Assembly (NCBI GenBank): GCA_964412615.1
Contig: CAYPPK010000009.1
Location: 1 to 26,939 of the forward strand
Source of the DNA: CAYPPK01 sp964412615
GTDB lineage: Bacteria > Patescibacteriota > Minisyncoccia > Sungbacterales > HO2-52-23
Direction: 5' to 3'
Length of the DNA stretch: 26,939 nucleotides
Within the stretch, counting starts at the first letter, position 1, and each line of letters opens with the position of its first letter. The notes beneath the pieces were generated by a model that was not told where the DNA came from, did no database searches, and saw nothing but the letters and a program-made list of their open reading frames with translations. Made by a program: the position numbers and the translations under genes. Below are positions 1-9,034 of the stretch, in pieces.

Positions 1-1979
1 GAACCTCCACCTTTGCCAATGGCCTAAACCTCACCACCGGCTGCTTTTCCATCTCTGGCACCTGCATTGGCGCCAATCCCGGAGGATCAGACGGCCAAAT
101 TCAATACAACAATGGCGGTTCCTTAGGAGGAGCATCGGGCTTGGTATATGACGATGTCAACACCAGAATAGGCCTTGGCACCTCAACTCCCGGAGCTTTG
201 TTCTCCCTGGCTTCCTTAACCACCAATGCCAATGCCAACTTCCTGCTGTCGGGGATTAATATGGTGTATGCATCCAGTTCGACGACGACGATACCCACAG
301 CGGTAAATGCATTGTCTTTTGCCACTTCCACTACTGCCGGATTTCCAGGTCTGTCGTTTAACACTTCATCCTCCACTGCAGCCGGACCGCTTGTCGGTAT
401 TGGTACAGCCAATCCACAAGAGGTCCTGCATCTTAAAGGAGGCAAAGGAGCAGATACAGGGGTTACCTCTATCCGTATGGACTTGACCGGAAGCAATCCA
501 TTCTGGCTCATTCGCGCTCAAGACGGAGCCAACAGCGGAACCCGCCTGCTTGATTTCTGGACAAGTTCCAATGACCTAGGTTCGGTTATGACGCTTACCC
601 AGGCTGGCAACGTCGGCATCGGGACCACGAGTCCGGCAACAAGGTTGCAAATCAAATCAGATGGAACGGCAGCTCCAGATCTAGAGATACGTAGTGAAAA
701 GGGTTCTGCAGATAACCCCACTATACGAATTGCTACCCAGGACTCCAATCCATATCTTATCCTGAAAACTGAAGCAACAACGGCGACCTATGCTTTTATT
801 CAATTTGCAGATGGAGATACTGCTCACTACTTCAGCATTCGGGGCTTTAATACCAGTGATGATCTGGAATTTTGGGATTCAGACGTTGGCACAAGTGATT
901 TCCAGGCCCAAATTCGTTCCGATGCCTCCGCCCTCAACGATGACGGCTGGGCGACAGGCGCTGTTGACTACGCCGAGTTTATGGAAAAACTAGATCATGA
1001 TGAGGATATTAAAATCTACGAAGTAGTTGGCATCAAGAATGGAAAGATAACGAAAAACACCGAAGGCGCGGTGCTAAATATGCTCACCTCCACCGATGCC
1101 GGTCTCCGAGGAGGCAATCCTTTGTGCGATCCATCTAAGGGCGAAACCGTATGTTCCCGCGACACAGACCCCAACTGGCTTGCCGTCGCCTACATCGGCC
1201 AGATGCCTGTTCTGGTGGAAGGTTCAGTACGAGAAGGCGACTATATCATCCCTTCCGGAAACAACGATGGTAAAGCAAAAGCTATTTCTCCTGATTTAAT
1301 AACCAAAGAGCAATTCAACCAGATAATAGGAAGGGCCCTGGAATCAGACGTTGACCCAGTATACGAGAAAAGACCATACCGGCTGGATTCTGATTCCGAG
1401 ATAGACCGGGAACTCCATAAACTCCAGGAGAGAAAAAGCAACTACCGAATCATTAATATGGCCGTAGGCACCTTTATGGGCTCGCCAAAGCTTGATGTCT
1501 CTTCGCAAATTCTTACCGACCCCACCAACGCCTGGAGTGTCAACCAGCAATCCGGCAAAGTGAATGTAACCTTCTTCGGCGATTTGAATTTGAACGGCAA
1601 CGACATTATCAATGTCTCCAAAATCCTTGGCATGGACGGGAAATGGAGGATAGACAGCGATGGCACGATGATCGCGGTAAAAATAATTGCAGATGAAGTA
1701 ACCGCCAAGAAATTAGCAGTAAACGAATCAGCTATTTTCGGCTCTGCCGAAAAACGCATCGGCCTAACGCTTTATGACGAAAACACCGGAAATCCTTTCT
1801 GCATCAAAATCAGGGATGGGGCAATGATAAGTGAAAATGGGGCCTGCGCTACAGGCTTAAATACTAATATTTTAGAAACCGGCGCTGCACCAGAAACTAG
1901 CACTCCAGAAGTTATTGAAACAGCAACTACAACTTCCGAAACATCTGCCACAACTACCACCGAAATTATTTCTCCGTAA
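1..1979 (+). CDS. Fibre-like surface protein, 5'-truncated, with a phage-appendage-type C-terminal region
   Basis: The reading frame is open from the window edge (first full codon at position 3) to a stop at 1979, so the N-terminus lies outside; about 658 residues are visible. The visible part contains a GGSDGQIQYNNGG-type module and repeated 'IGxGTxxP' units (RIGLGTSTP, VGIGTANP, VGIGTTSP), a pattern typical of trimeric tail-fibre and surface-fibre proteins, including those common in Parcubacteria. A following block (VDYAEFMEKLD, then a segment ending near EGDYIIPSGN) resembles the autoproteolytic or intramolecular-chaperone domains (peptidase G2 / S74-like) at the ends of phage appendages. 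That match is by eye only. The C-terminus is a Thr/Ser/Glu-rich tail. It is probably a cell-surface or pilus/fibre-associated protein, and the envelope genes downstream fit this. A start inside the window is unlikely because homologous-looking sequence continues upstream of any candidate. Confidence 0.75.
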   Translation, partial: TSTFANGLNLTTGCFSISGTCIGANPGGSDGQIQYNNGGSLGGASGLVYDDVNTRIGLGTSTPGALFSLASLTTNANANFLLSGINMVYASSSTTTIPTAVNALSFATSTTAGFPGLSFNTSSSTAAGPLVGIGTANPQEVLHLKGGKGADTGVTSIRMDLTGSNPFWLIRAQDGANSGTRLLDFWTSSNDLGSVMTLTQAGNVGIGTTSPATRLQIKSDGTAAPDLEIRSEKGSADNPTIRIATQDSNPYLILKTEATTATYAFIQFADGDTAHYFSIRGFNTSDDLEFWDSDVGTSDFQAQIRSDASALNDDGWATGAVDYAEFMEKLDHDEDIKIYEVVGIKNGKITKNTEGAVLNMLTSTDAGLRGGNPLCDPSKGETVCSRDTDPNWLAVAYIGQMPVLVEGSVREGDYIIPSGNNDGKAKAISPDLITKEQFNQIIGRALESDVDPVYEKRPYRLDSDSEIDRELHKLQERKSNYRIINMAVGTFMGSPKLDVSSQILTDPTNAWSVNQQSGKVNVTFFGDLNLNGNDIINVSKILGMDGKWRIDSDGTMIAVKIIADEVTAKKLAVNESAIFGSAEKRIGLTLYDENTGNPFCIKIRDGAMISENGACATGLNTNILETGAAPETSTPEVIETATTTSETSATTTTEIISP

Positions 1980-2011
1980 ATTACTTGAAATAAATTAGAA
2001 TTTATTAAATA

Positions 2012-4411
2012 ATGATTGTTATGGATCAACTCTCGCTGCGCTTCCAAACTGGAGCGAAAATCATCCTTTATATTTTTGCTGCTTTGCTGCCTTTGTGGTT
2101 TGTGCCTTTTTCTTTGCCCACAGAATTTGGGCGGGAAATAACCTTTGGGGTGCTTATTGTCATAGCAGTGATATTGCGCTTGCTAATAATTCTGCGGACT
2201 GGAGAGGTAAATTTCCCCCACTCTTTCCTACTTTGGGCGGCTGCCGCTTTACTTGTGATATTTAGCGCCAGTGTTTTTCTTTCCAAATCACCGCTGCTTT
2301 CCCTGCTTTTTTCCGAAGCAACCGGCGAAAAACTTTCTACTTTGATTTTAGGTATTTTACTTATGCTCTTGGCCGCTACTTCTTTTGGCCATAAAAGAGA
2401 AATTGGAGTTTTGTTGTTTATTTTGCTTATTGCCGGCACAGTTTCAGCTTTAATAACCTTGCTGCAGTTTTTGGGAGTTCCGGTCTATAGCGTTTTACGA
2501 TTTTTGCCGCTGATGCAAGGGCAAAATTTTAATGTAGTGGGAACTGTCAATGGATTAGCACTTTTTTACGTTTCTTTATTATTAATAAACGTTGGTTTAA
2601 TACTTTCTGGTTTTTTCCAAACCTGGAAACTTTGGGTTCGCTCCTTGCTGATAGTTTCTTCTGTGAGTTTTTTGGCCGTGGTCTTATCGGTCAACTTCAG
2701 TACGGTTTGGATAGTACTTTTGGGTTCGGCCATATTTCTTTTCGGCCTTATCTTTGACCGTAACCGCAAGGGCGCTTTTGGCTGGCGCTATTGGGCGGCC
2801 TTGGGGCTGATACTTTTTTCCGTGGTAATGCTTTTGATTCGCACCCAAAGCCTTGCTTGGGTTCAATTGCCAGCCGAAGTAAACCCTTCTTTAACTGCGA
2901 CTTTTAGCATCAGCAAGGCAGTTTTCAAGGAAAACGTAAAAAATATATTTTTAGGAACCGGCCCGGCAACCTTTGGTCTAGATTGGGTAAAGTATAAAGA
3001 TCCTTCCATAAATCAGACTATATTTTGGGGAATCAGGTTTAACCAGGGCTATTCCTGGATTACGACCCTTATTCCTACTTTGGGCTTAATGGGCTTTTTC
3101 GCTTTTCTGGGGTTTCTGTCCGTAACTATATTTACTTTTCTGCGCGGTCTGCTTTCTTCCCCAAGCGGTGAAATGATAACCGCCCGGGCGCTTTTTCTGG
3201 GGCTGGCCAGCATAGTTTTGACCGGATTCCTCTATCCGGCCACCTTTACTTTGGTTTTGCTCCTATTTTTACTGGTGGGATTATTGCTGGCCTTGACGGC
3301 TGAAACCGATGGGCAGGCGAGTTTTTGGAAAGTAAAGGCATACACGATTAAATTTGAAGGCCCTTGGGTGGTGTTTACTTCTTCGTTAGTGATTATTTTT
3401 TCCGTGTCTCTGGCGGTGGGGGCTCTTTATTTTGCCGCAGATAAGGCTCGGGCGGCTTGGGCTCTGGAAAATGGCATGGCCGCTTTTAATAAAGGCAATC
3501 TTGCCGAAGCGGTAAATCAATTTGAAAAATCAATTGCTTTAGATCCGAATAATCCCAAACTGATGCAAACGCTGGTTTTGGCGCGCCTGGAGCAAATACG
3601 TGATGTAATCCAACGGGCTTCTAGAGGAGAAAATGTGCAGAGCGAATTTCAAGGAACAGTAGCGACGGCCATCCAGAATTCACAATTAGTACTATCAATA
3701 TATCCGCAAGAACCAATTTTCTGGCGTGCTCAAGGTTCTTTGTATGAAATTATCATACCTTTTATTGCCGGGTCAGAACGGTTTGCCGTAGAAAGTTATC
3801 AAAAAGCCGCAGAGTTGGATCCGCAAAATCCAGTCATCTGGACGGACCTCGGCCGGGCCTATCTGACGTTTGCCGAACGAGTTCAATTTCTGCTTAATCA
3901 AAACCAAGGGCAAAAAGAGCAGCTTGCACAGGCTAAGCAATTTGCTTTGGCGGAAGCAGAAAAGGCCTTTCGCAAAGCGACCGAAGTGAAACCGGATTTT
4001 GCGCAAGCGCATTTCTTGCTTGCGCAGACTGCGGTGCGGCAAAATAAATTAGATGAAGCTATCAAAAATGTCGAGCAAGCCCGGCAAGCAGCTCCCGTGG
4101 ATATAGGCATTGCTTTTCAACTGGGGCTTCTTTACTACCAGGTTAATGATTTCGGGCGAGCGGAAGCGGAATTTTTGCGGGCGGTATCCATTAATGACAA
4201 TTATTCCAATGCGCGATATTTTCTAGGTTTGATTTATGACCGGCGAGGCGAAAGAGAAAAAGCCATAAAAGAATTTGAAAAAATTCTGATATTTAATCCG
4301 GCCAATGACGAAGTTAAAAAAGTACTTGCTAACCTGCGCGCCAAAAAGAGAGCTTTGGAGGGAATTTCCCCTCCCTTGCCGGAGAAAAGAACCGAACCCC
4401 CGGTGGAATAG
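2012..4411 (+). CDS. O-antigen ligase/polymerase-type membrane protein with C-terminal TPR repeats
   Basis: 799 residues. Roughly the first 470 are a polytopic membrane region with about a dozen hydrophobic segments. It includes the long extracytoplasmic stretch with a 'GTGPATFGLDW' element that is typical of the Wzy_C / O-antigen ligase family. The remaining 320 or so residues are soluble, with several tetratricopeptide repeats (around 485-520, 590-625 and 650-770; for example AFNKGNLAEAVNQFEKSIAL and FGRAEAEFLRAV). This ligase-plus-TPR fusion is common in CPR bacteria. The family polymerises or transfers glycan chains on the outside of the membrane; the substrate here is unknown. The start used is the first ATG after the fibre gene; an ATG at 2021 is an alternative, and neither has a Shine-Dalgarno sequence. 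murJ follows 17 nt downstream, suggesting cotranscription. Confidence 0.82.
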   Translation: MIVMDQLSLRFQTGAKIILYIFAALLPLWFVPFSLPTEFGREITFGVLIVIAVILRLLIILRTGEVNFPHSFLLWAAAALLVIFSASVFLSKSPLLSLLFSEATGEKLSTLILGILLMLLAATSFGHKREIGVLLFILLIAGTVSALITLLQFLGVPVYSVLRFLPLMQGQNFNVVGTVNGLALFYVSLLLINVGLILSGFFQTWKLWVRSLLIVSSVSFLAVVLSVNFSTVWIVLLGSAIFLFGLIFDRNRKGAFGWRYWAALGLILFSVVMLLIRTQSLAWVQLPAEVNPSLTATFSISKAVFKENVKNIFLGTGPATFGLDWVKYKDPSINQTIFWGIRFNQGYSWITTLIPTLGLMGFFAFLGFLSVTIFTFLRGLLSSPSGEMITARALFLGLASIVLTGFLYPATFTLVLLLFLLVGLLLALTAETDGQASFWKVKAYTIKFEGPWVVFTSSLVIIFSVSLAVGALYFAADKARAAWALENGMAAFNKGNLAEAVNQFEKSIALDPNNPKLMQTLVLARLEQIRDVIQRASRGENVQSEFQGTVATAIQNSQLVLSIYPQEPIFWRAQGSLYEIIIPFIAGSERFAVESYQKAAELDPQNPVIWTDLGRAYLTFAERVQFLLNQNQGQKEQLAQAKQFALAEAEKAFRKATEVKPDFAQAHFLLAQTAVRQNKLDEAIKNVEQARQAAPVDIGIAFQLGLLYYQVNDFGRAEAEFLRAVSINDNYSNARYFLGLIYDRRGEREKAIKEFEKILIFNPANDEVKKVLANLRAKKRALEGISPPLPEKRTEPPVE

Positions 4412-4428
4412 TTAGATAAGTTGAGACG

Positions 4429-6138
4429 ATGATGCAATTTCGGCTAAATGGAGAAATAACCAATATTCACTCCGCGGCTTTCCTCCTGGGAGCCGCGGGA
4501 CTTTTATCTAGGCTGCTGGGCATCTTGCGAGACAGGATGCTGGCAGCCAATTTTGGCGCCGGCCGGGAACTGGACATATACTTTGCGGCTTTTCAAATAC
4601 CGGATTTGGTTTCCGTGGTTTTTTTGCTAGGAGCCGGGTCAGCCGCCATTCTCCCTGTTTTTCAGGAATACTTATCCAAAGATAAAGAAAAAGCCCAGAC
4701 TTTAATTTCGCAATTATTTTTCTTATTTATCTGCGGATCGGTTTTGTTGATGCTCATTGCTTTTTTTCTTACCCCTTATTTTATGCACTTGGTTACCCCT
4801 GGATTTTCCGCTCCCGATCGGGCCCTTACCGTTACGCTCACTCGCATTATGCTGCTTTCTCCCATCCTGCTTGGCTTGTCCAGCATATTTTCGGCTGTGG
4901 TGCAATCATTCCAAAGATTTTTGGCTTATGCCATCGCGCCCGTGCTTTATAACCTAGGCATCATAGTTGGGATTTTATTCCTGGTGCCAATTTGGGGAAT
5001 GTCAGGTCTGGCTTTAGGGGTTATTTTAGGAGCCTTTTGGCATTTTGTTTTGCAATTTTGGGCGGGATATCAGCTTGGCTTTACTCCTCGGTTTAGGGTT
5101 TTAAAAAATCCTTTTAGCAAAGGAGCGCTTATGGTCTTAAAATTGGCTTTTCCCCGGGTTTTAAGCATTTCTGTTTCGCGTTTGACGGTTTTAGTCCTAG
5201 TTGCCATTGGCTCTACTTTGGCCGCCGGAAGCATTGCCGTTTGGCAGCTGGCCCAAAATTTATTTTTCGTGCCGGTGGGAATTTTCGGAGTAAGCTATGC
5301 CGTTGCACTTTTTCCTAAGCTTTCTCGTTCCTATATCAATAAAAATGCCCAATTATTTTTTCAGGAATTTTTCCTAGGTATTCGGACTATTCTTTTTTGG
5401 ATTATGCCCACCGCCGTTATTTTTATAGTTTTGCGGGCGCATATCATCCGGGCGGCTCTGGGGGCCGGAGTTTTCTCCTGGGAGGATACCAGGTTAAGTG
5501 CGGCCGTATTAGCGGCTCTAACTATTGCCATGCTGGCCGAAGGCTTAACTTCTTTGTTGATTAAAAGTTATTACGCTTTAGAAAATACTTGGCGGCCGCT
5601 GGTTATAAATATAGGCGCTTCTGTGGTTTCGGTTGCTTTGGCCTTTTGGTTTAGCCGGCTGCTGGCCACCGCTTCTCCGGTACGCGAGCTGCTTACTGGA
5701 ATGTTTCGCATAGCGGATCTGCCAAATCCCGAAGTCCTGGGACTGGCTTTGGGCTTCTCTTTGGGTCTGCTTCTCAATATTTTATTTTTATATTTTTCCC
5801 TGCAACGTTTAGCCGAACGAACTTTTAAAGTGTGCGAGCATTATCCTTTAATGACCTTGCTAAAAATAACTTTAGCCGCTTCCATAGCCGGGGTGGCTGC
5901 CTATGCCGTGCGAGTGAGTTTTTCCGAAACTCTGCCTTTAATTACTTTGGCTCGGGTCTTGGGGCAAGGAATTATAGCTGGTCTGGCGGGGTTTGGCGTT
6001 TATTTTGGCGTGCTTATCTTGCTGAAAGCTGAAGAAATGAGTTGGCTGATTACCGCTATCCGCCGACGCATGATTAAAGCCAAAGTTTTGCCCGCGCACT
6101 GGAACGGAGAAACAATTCATCCCTCGCAATCCATCTAG
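4429..6138 (+). CDS. murJ: Lipid II flippase MurJ (MviN family)
   Basis: 569 residues, close to the usual family length, with about 14 hydrophobic segments. The N-terminal signature is clear: 'LLGAAGLLSRLLGILRDRML' followed by 'FGAGRELDIYFAAFQIPD', matching the MurJ pattern of a charged first helix and a DxxxAAFxxPD element. Internal 'FGVSYAVALFPKLSR' also fits. MurJ flips the undecaprenyl-linked peptidoglycan precursor across the cytoplasmic membrane. Because it lies directly after an O-antigen-ligase-type gene, a role as a flippase for another polyprenyl-linked glycan cannot be excluded. The start is the first of two tandem ATG codons. No ribosome-binding site is obvious, as expected for a gene translated from the upstream message. 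Confidence 0.92.
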   Translation: MMQFRLNGEITNIHSAAFLLGAAGLLSRLLGILRDRMLAANFGAGRELDIYFAAFQIPDLVSVVFLLGAGSAAILPVFQEYLSKDKEKAQTLISQLFFLFICGSVLLMLIAFFLTPYFMHLVTPGFSAPDRALTVTLTRIMLLSPILLGLSSIFSAVVQSFQRFLAYAIAPVLYNLGIIVGILFLVPIWGMSGLALGVILGAFWHFVLQFWAGYQLGFTPRFRVLKNPFSKGALMVLKLAFPRVLSISVSRLTVLVLVAIGSTLAAGSIAVWQLAQNLFFVPVGIFGVSYAVALFPKLSRSYINKNAQLFFQEFFLGIRTILFWIMPTAVIFIVLRAHIIRAALGAGVFSWEDTRLSAAVLAALTIAMLAEGLTSLLIKSYYALENTWRPLVINIGASVVSVALAFWFSRLLATASPVRELLTGMFRIADLPNPEVLGLALGFSLGLLLNILFLYFSLQRLAERTFKVCEHYPLMTLLKITLAASIAGVAAYAVRVSFSETLPLITLARVLGQGIIAGLAGFGVYFGVLILLKAEEMSWLITAIRRRMIKAKVLPAHWNGETIHPSQSI

Positions 6139-6167
6139 CGCCTTGGTTGAAATTTTGTTATGCTAAA

Positions 6168-6189
6168 GAAGCCGGTTTTGCCGGCTTTT
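6168..6189 (+). terminator. Hairpin between murJ and lepA
   Basis: AAGCCGG (6169-6175) pairs with CCGGCTT (6181-6187) around a TTTTG loop. A G-U and an A-T pair extend the stem, and a short T run follows. It could end the murJ message, or fold immediately upstream of the lepA ATG at 6195 and affect initiation. The T tract is weak, so termination is uncertain. Confidence 0.45.
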
Positions 6190-6194
6190 CAAAT

Positions 6195-7964
6195 ATGGAA
6201 ATACGCAATTTTGTCATTATGGCCCATATAGACCACGGTAAATCCACTTTAGCGGATCGGCTTTTGGAATTGACCGGAACCGTGGAAAAACGCAAAATGC
6301 ACGAGCAATTTTTGGATATGCATCCTTTGGAAAGAGAAAAGGGAATTACCATAAAACTTCAGCCGGTGAGGATGCAATATAAAAATTATATTTTAAATTT
6401 GATTGATACTCCGGGGCATGTGGACTTTGCCTACGAAGTTTCCCGCGCCTTGGCGGCGGTGGAAGGAGCTATTCTTTTAGTGGATGCGACGCAAGGAGTA
6501 CAGGCCCAAACTGTAGCTAATTTAAATTTGGCTTTGAAGGAAAATTTGGTAATCATACCCGTGGTAAATAAAATTGATCTTCCCTCGGCCGAAATTGCCA
6601 AAACCGAGCAGGAAATTACTGATTTATTCGGAATTGATCCGCAGGAAATACTGAAAATTTCAGGCAAAACCGGAGCCGGGGTGGAGGAGTTGATAGAGCA
6701 AGTTATTAAAAAAGTTCCGCCGCCAAAGATTAAAGAAGCGCCTCTGCGCGCCCTGGTGTTTGATTCTCTTTTTGATCCCTATCAGGGTATTATTGCTTAT
6801 GTGCGCATAGTTGAAGGCAAAATCAAGAAGAGCGAAAAAATCCAATTCAGGGCAAGCAAAACTAAGGCAGAACTTCTGGAAGTGGGAGTATTTAGCCCCG
6901 ACCGTATTCCCAAGACCATGTTGGAGCAGGGAGAAATCGGCTACCTTGCCACCGGTATTAAAGAGCCGGAACGCGTGCGCGTTGGAGATACCGTCGTCCA
7001 GGCGGAATTTAAAGAAGATATTAAATCCCTGCCGGGCTATCGCGAACCCGAACCTATGGTATTTGCTTCCGTCTTTCCAGAAAATCAGGACGAACATGAG
7101 ATACTGCGCGAATCTTTAAAAAAGCTTAAATTGAATGATGCCGCGCTTACTTTTGAGCCCGAAGATTCTTCGGCTCTTGGCCGGGGATTTCGCATGGGAT
7201 TCCTTGGCATGCTGCATATGGAAATTGTCTCGGAGCGTTTATGGCGAGAATACGGCTTAAAACTCACTTTTTCCAACCCTTCGGTGGCTTTTAAAATAAA
7301 AACCAAAAACAAGGAAGAAATTGTTTATTCTGCTTCTCGCCTGCCCGAAGATCATTTAATTGAGTCCATCCAGGAACCTTGGGCAGAAATAGAAATAATA
7401 ACTCCGCCGCTTTATTTCGGCAGCCTGACTTCTTTAATTAATGACCATAGCGGGATAATTGCCGAAACCAAAACTTTGGCCGGGGAAAGATTGCTGGTTA
7501 AGTTTGAAGCACCACTGCGGGAAATTATTATTGATTTCTATGATAAATTAAAAAGTATTTCCCAGGGTTTTGCTTCCCTTTCTTATGAAATATCAGGATT
7601 CCGGCCGGCTGACTTGGTGCGCCTAGATATCTTGGTAGCTGGAGAAAAAGTTATGCCCTTGGCTGAGATGATTCCCCGGGAGCAGGCTTATCTTATCGGC
7701 CGCCAAAGAGTTGGTAAATTAAAGGAATTATTGCCGCGAGAACTTTTCGCTGTTGCCATACAGGCCGAAGTAGAAGGCAGAGTTATCGCACGCGAAACAC
7801 TCTCCGCCTTAAAAAAAGACGTTACCGGCTATTTATACGGAGGCGACCGCACCCGTAAAATGAAATTATGGAAGAAACAACAGAAGGGAAAAAAGAAACT
7901 AAAGGAAATGGGGAAAGTTGATATACCTCCCGAGGTTTACCTAAAAATGCTGAAAAAGCAGTAA
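6195..7964 (+). CDS. lepA: Elongation factor 4 (LepA), ribosome-associated GTPase
   Basis: 589 residues from the ATG at 6195. The frame extends upstream to a TTG at 6147, but that would translate through a hairpin and add unrelated residues before the conserved start MEIRNFVIMAHIDHGKST. G motifs are all present: AHIDHGKST (G1), REKGITI (G2), DTPGHVDF (G3), NKID (G4) and SGKTGAG (G5). The LepA-specific C-terminal domain is recognisable in 'GYLYGGDRTRKMKLWKKQQ' and the end 'PPEVYLKMLKKQ'. The length matches the family (about 600). LepA is a translational GTPase that acts on stalled or newly assembling ribosomes at the membrane or in the cytosol. It is separated from murJ by a hairpin and has no clear Shine-Dalgarno sequence. 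Confidence 0.96.
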   Translation: MEIRNFVIMAHIDHGKSTLADRLLELTGTVEKRKMHEQFLDMHPLEREKGITIKLQPVRMQYKNYILNLIDTPGHVDFAYEVSRALAAVEGAILLVDATQGVQAQTVANLNLALKENLVIIPVVNKIDLPSAEIAKTEQEITDLFGIDPQEILKISGKTGAGVEELIEQVIKKVPPPKIKEAPLRALVFDSLFDPYQGIIAYVRIVEGKIKKSEKIQFRASKTKAELLEVGVFSPDRIPKTMLEQGEIGYLATGIKEPERVRVGDTVVQAEFKEDIKSLPGYREPEPMVFASVFPENQDEHEILRESLKKLKLNDAALTFEPEDSSALGRGFRMGFLGMLHMEIVSERLWREYGLKLTFSNPSVAFKIKTKNKEEIVYSASRLPEDHLIESIQEPWAEIEIITPPLYFGSLTSLINDHSGIIAETKTLAGERLLVKFEAPLREIIIDFYDKLKSISQGFASLSYEISGFRPADLVRLDILVAGEKVMPLAEMIPREQAYLIGRQRVGKLKELLPRELFAVAIQAEVEGRVIARETLSALKKDVTGYLYGGDRTRKMKLWKKQQKGKKKLKEMGKVDIPPEVYLKMLKKQ

Positions 7965-7969
7965 AATAA

Positions 7970-8083
7970 TTAAAATCCTCCGGTAATTATGATAGGAAGC
8001 AAAAGATACGCTACCATAGAAATTACCGCCAGGAGGGAAATAACTATCCAAACAAGGTTTAATTTTTTTCGTGATTTAAACAT
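7970..8083 (-). CDS. 37-residue single-span membrane peptide, unrecognised
   Basis: An ATG at 8083 (reading left) opens 37 codons ending in TAA at 7970. The peptide starts with a basic stretch (MFKSRKKLN), then one hydrophobic segment of about 24 residues (VWIVISLLAVISMVAYLLLP), and ends IIITGGF. A positive-inside anchor followed by one span is a normal small membrane protein layout. Its start codon abuts the ATG of the FtsB-like gene, so the two read divergently from the palindrome CATATG. I do not know a named family, and no function can be assigned. Support comes from protein-like composition and from the ORF filling an otherwise empty gap exactly. It could still be chance. Confidence 0.5.
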   Translation of the reverse strand: MFKSRKKLNLVWIVISLLAVISMVAYLLLPIIITGGF

Positions 8084-8464
8084 ATGGGTATTTTAAAGGA
8101 AATATTGGCAAAAAGCAAAAACAAGAAAAGATTGGTAATTAACGGCCTGTTGCTTGCGCTGGCCATTTGGGCGGGCTGGGGCGCTACGAAAATGACTTGG
8201 CAAGCCTGGGAGCTCTATCAAGAAGCAAAGGACACCGAAAAGCAGATTGCCGAATTAGCCCAAAAAAAAGAAGAACTGGAAAGCTATATTGCCGAATTGG
8301 AATCGCGCCAGGGTGCGGAGCGGGAGGCCAAAGCTAGGCTTAATTTGAAATTGCCCGGAGAGGAAGTAATAGTGGTGGTTCCCGAAGAAACAAAAGAAAA
8401 CCAGAACAATTCCTTTGCCTGGTGGAAAAAAATTAAGGAATTTTTGCTAAACCCTTTGCCCTAG
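8084..8464 (+). CDS. FtsB/DivIC-like cell division protein
   Basis: 126 residues with the classic septum-initiator layout: a short basic cytoplasmic N-terminus (KSKNKKR), one membrane span (about 18-36), a coiled coil (about 45-80, rich in KQIAELAQKKEELES) and the family signature EREAKARLNLKLPGEEVIVV, where FtsB and DivIC carry a similar 'ExxARexLNLxkPGEEV'. The family bridges FtsL and FtsQ at the division septum. The start ATG abuts the divergent small ORF and has no Shine-Dalgarno sequence. The SurA-N-like gene begins 3 nt after the stop, so the two are probably cotranscribed. Confidence 0.8.
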   Translation: MGILKEILAKSKNKKRLVINGLLLALAIWAGWGATKMTWQAWELYQEAKDTEKQIAELAQKKEELESYIAELESRQGAEREAKARLNLKLPGEEVIVVVPEETKENQNNSFAWWKKIKEFLLNPLP

Positions 8465-8467
8465 TTC

Positions 8468-9034
8468 ATGAAAATTTCTTTAGCTTTGGCGGTTATAATT
8501 ATTCTGGGTTCTGCTGTTATAATTTCCGGAAAATTTTATCCGGTGGCTTGGGTTAGTGGAGATTTAATTACTTACCGTACCTGGGAAAAAGCAACTGAAG
8601 CGGCTGAAAAATTCACCAATTCCCAGGCGCAATCGGTTGCGGGAGGAAGAGCGATAGATTTTACTGATCCGGCTAATGCTCATTTAATAGCCGAAGTAAA
8701 AAGGGGAGCGCTCAATTTTCTTATTGAAGATATTATTTTACAACATCAGGGCAAGAAATTGATTGCCGGCTTTGAAAATCTAAGCAAAGATCGGGCCAGT
8801 CAAGCTCTGGCCCAAGGACAAAATTTGGAAGAAGCCGTGAAAATTATTTATGGCCTTGATTGGCAAGATTTTAACCGCTTAGTATTGTTACCCCAAGCCC
8901 GACGTGATACGGCCGAGGAGCTTTTGGTGGAGAGAGGAGAAAATTTTGTTACTTGGTTCAATCAAGCCAAGAAAAAAGAGAAAGTATATCTGATATTCGT
9001 TCCCTTTAGTTGGGATGGTGAAGCGGTAAAATAG
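8468..9034 (+). CDS. Small exported or membrane-anchored protein with a SurA-N-like segment
   Basis: 188 residues. A hydrophobic N-terminus (about 3-22) can serve as signal peptide or anchor. It is followed by 'VAWVSGDLITYRTWEKA', which resembles the opening of SurA/PrsA-type chaperone N-domains ('VAxVNGexIT...'). The rest is mostly helical and charged (SKDRASQALAQGQNLEEAVK and similar). No parvulin peptidyl-prolyl isomerase domain follows, so if it belongs to this family it is a chaperone-only form. It lies 3 nt after the FtsB-like gene. Its stop at 9034 directly abuts the stop of the convergent miaA gene, leaving no intergenic base. Family assignment is tentative; that it is a real gene is more secure. 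Confidence 0.6.
   Translation: MKISLALAVIIILGSAVIISGKFYPVAWVSGDLITYRTWEKATEAAEKFTNSQAQSVAGGRAIDFTDPANAHLIAEVKRGALNFLIEDIILQHQGKKLIAGFENLSKDRASQALAQGQNLEEAVKIIYGLDWQDFNRLVLLPQARRDTAEELLVERGENFVTWFNQAKKKEKVYLIFVPFSWDGEAVK

Noticed and set aside
6147..6194. TTG start for LepA 16 codons upstream
   Set aside because: The extension would be coded through the murJ-lepA hairpin and does not resemble LepA. ATG 6195 gives the standard N-terminus.
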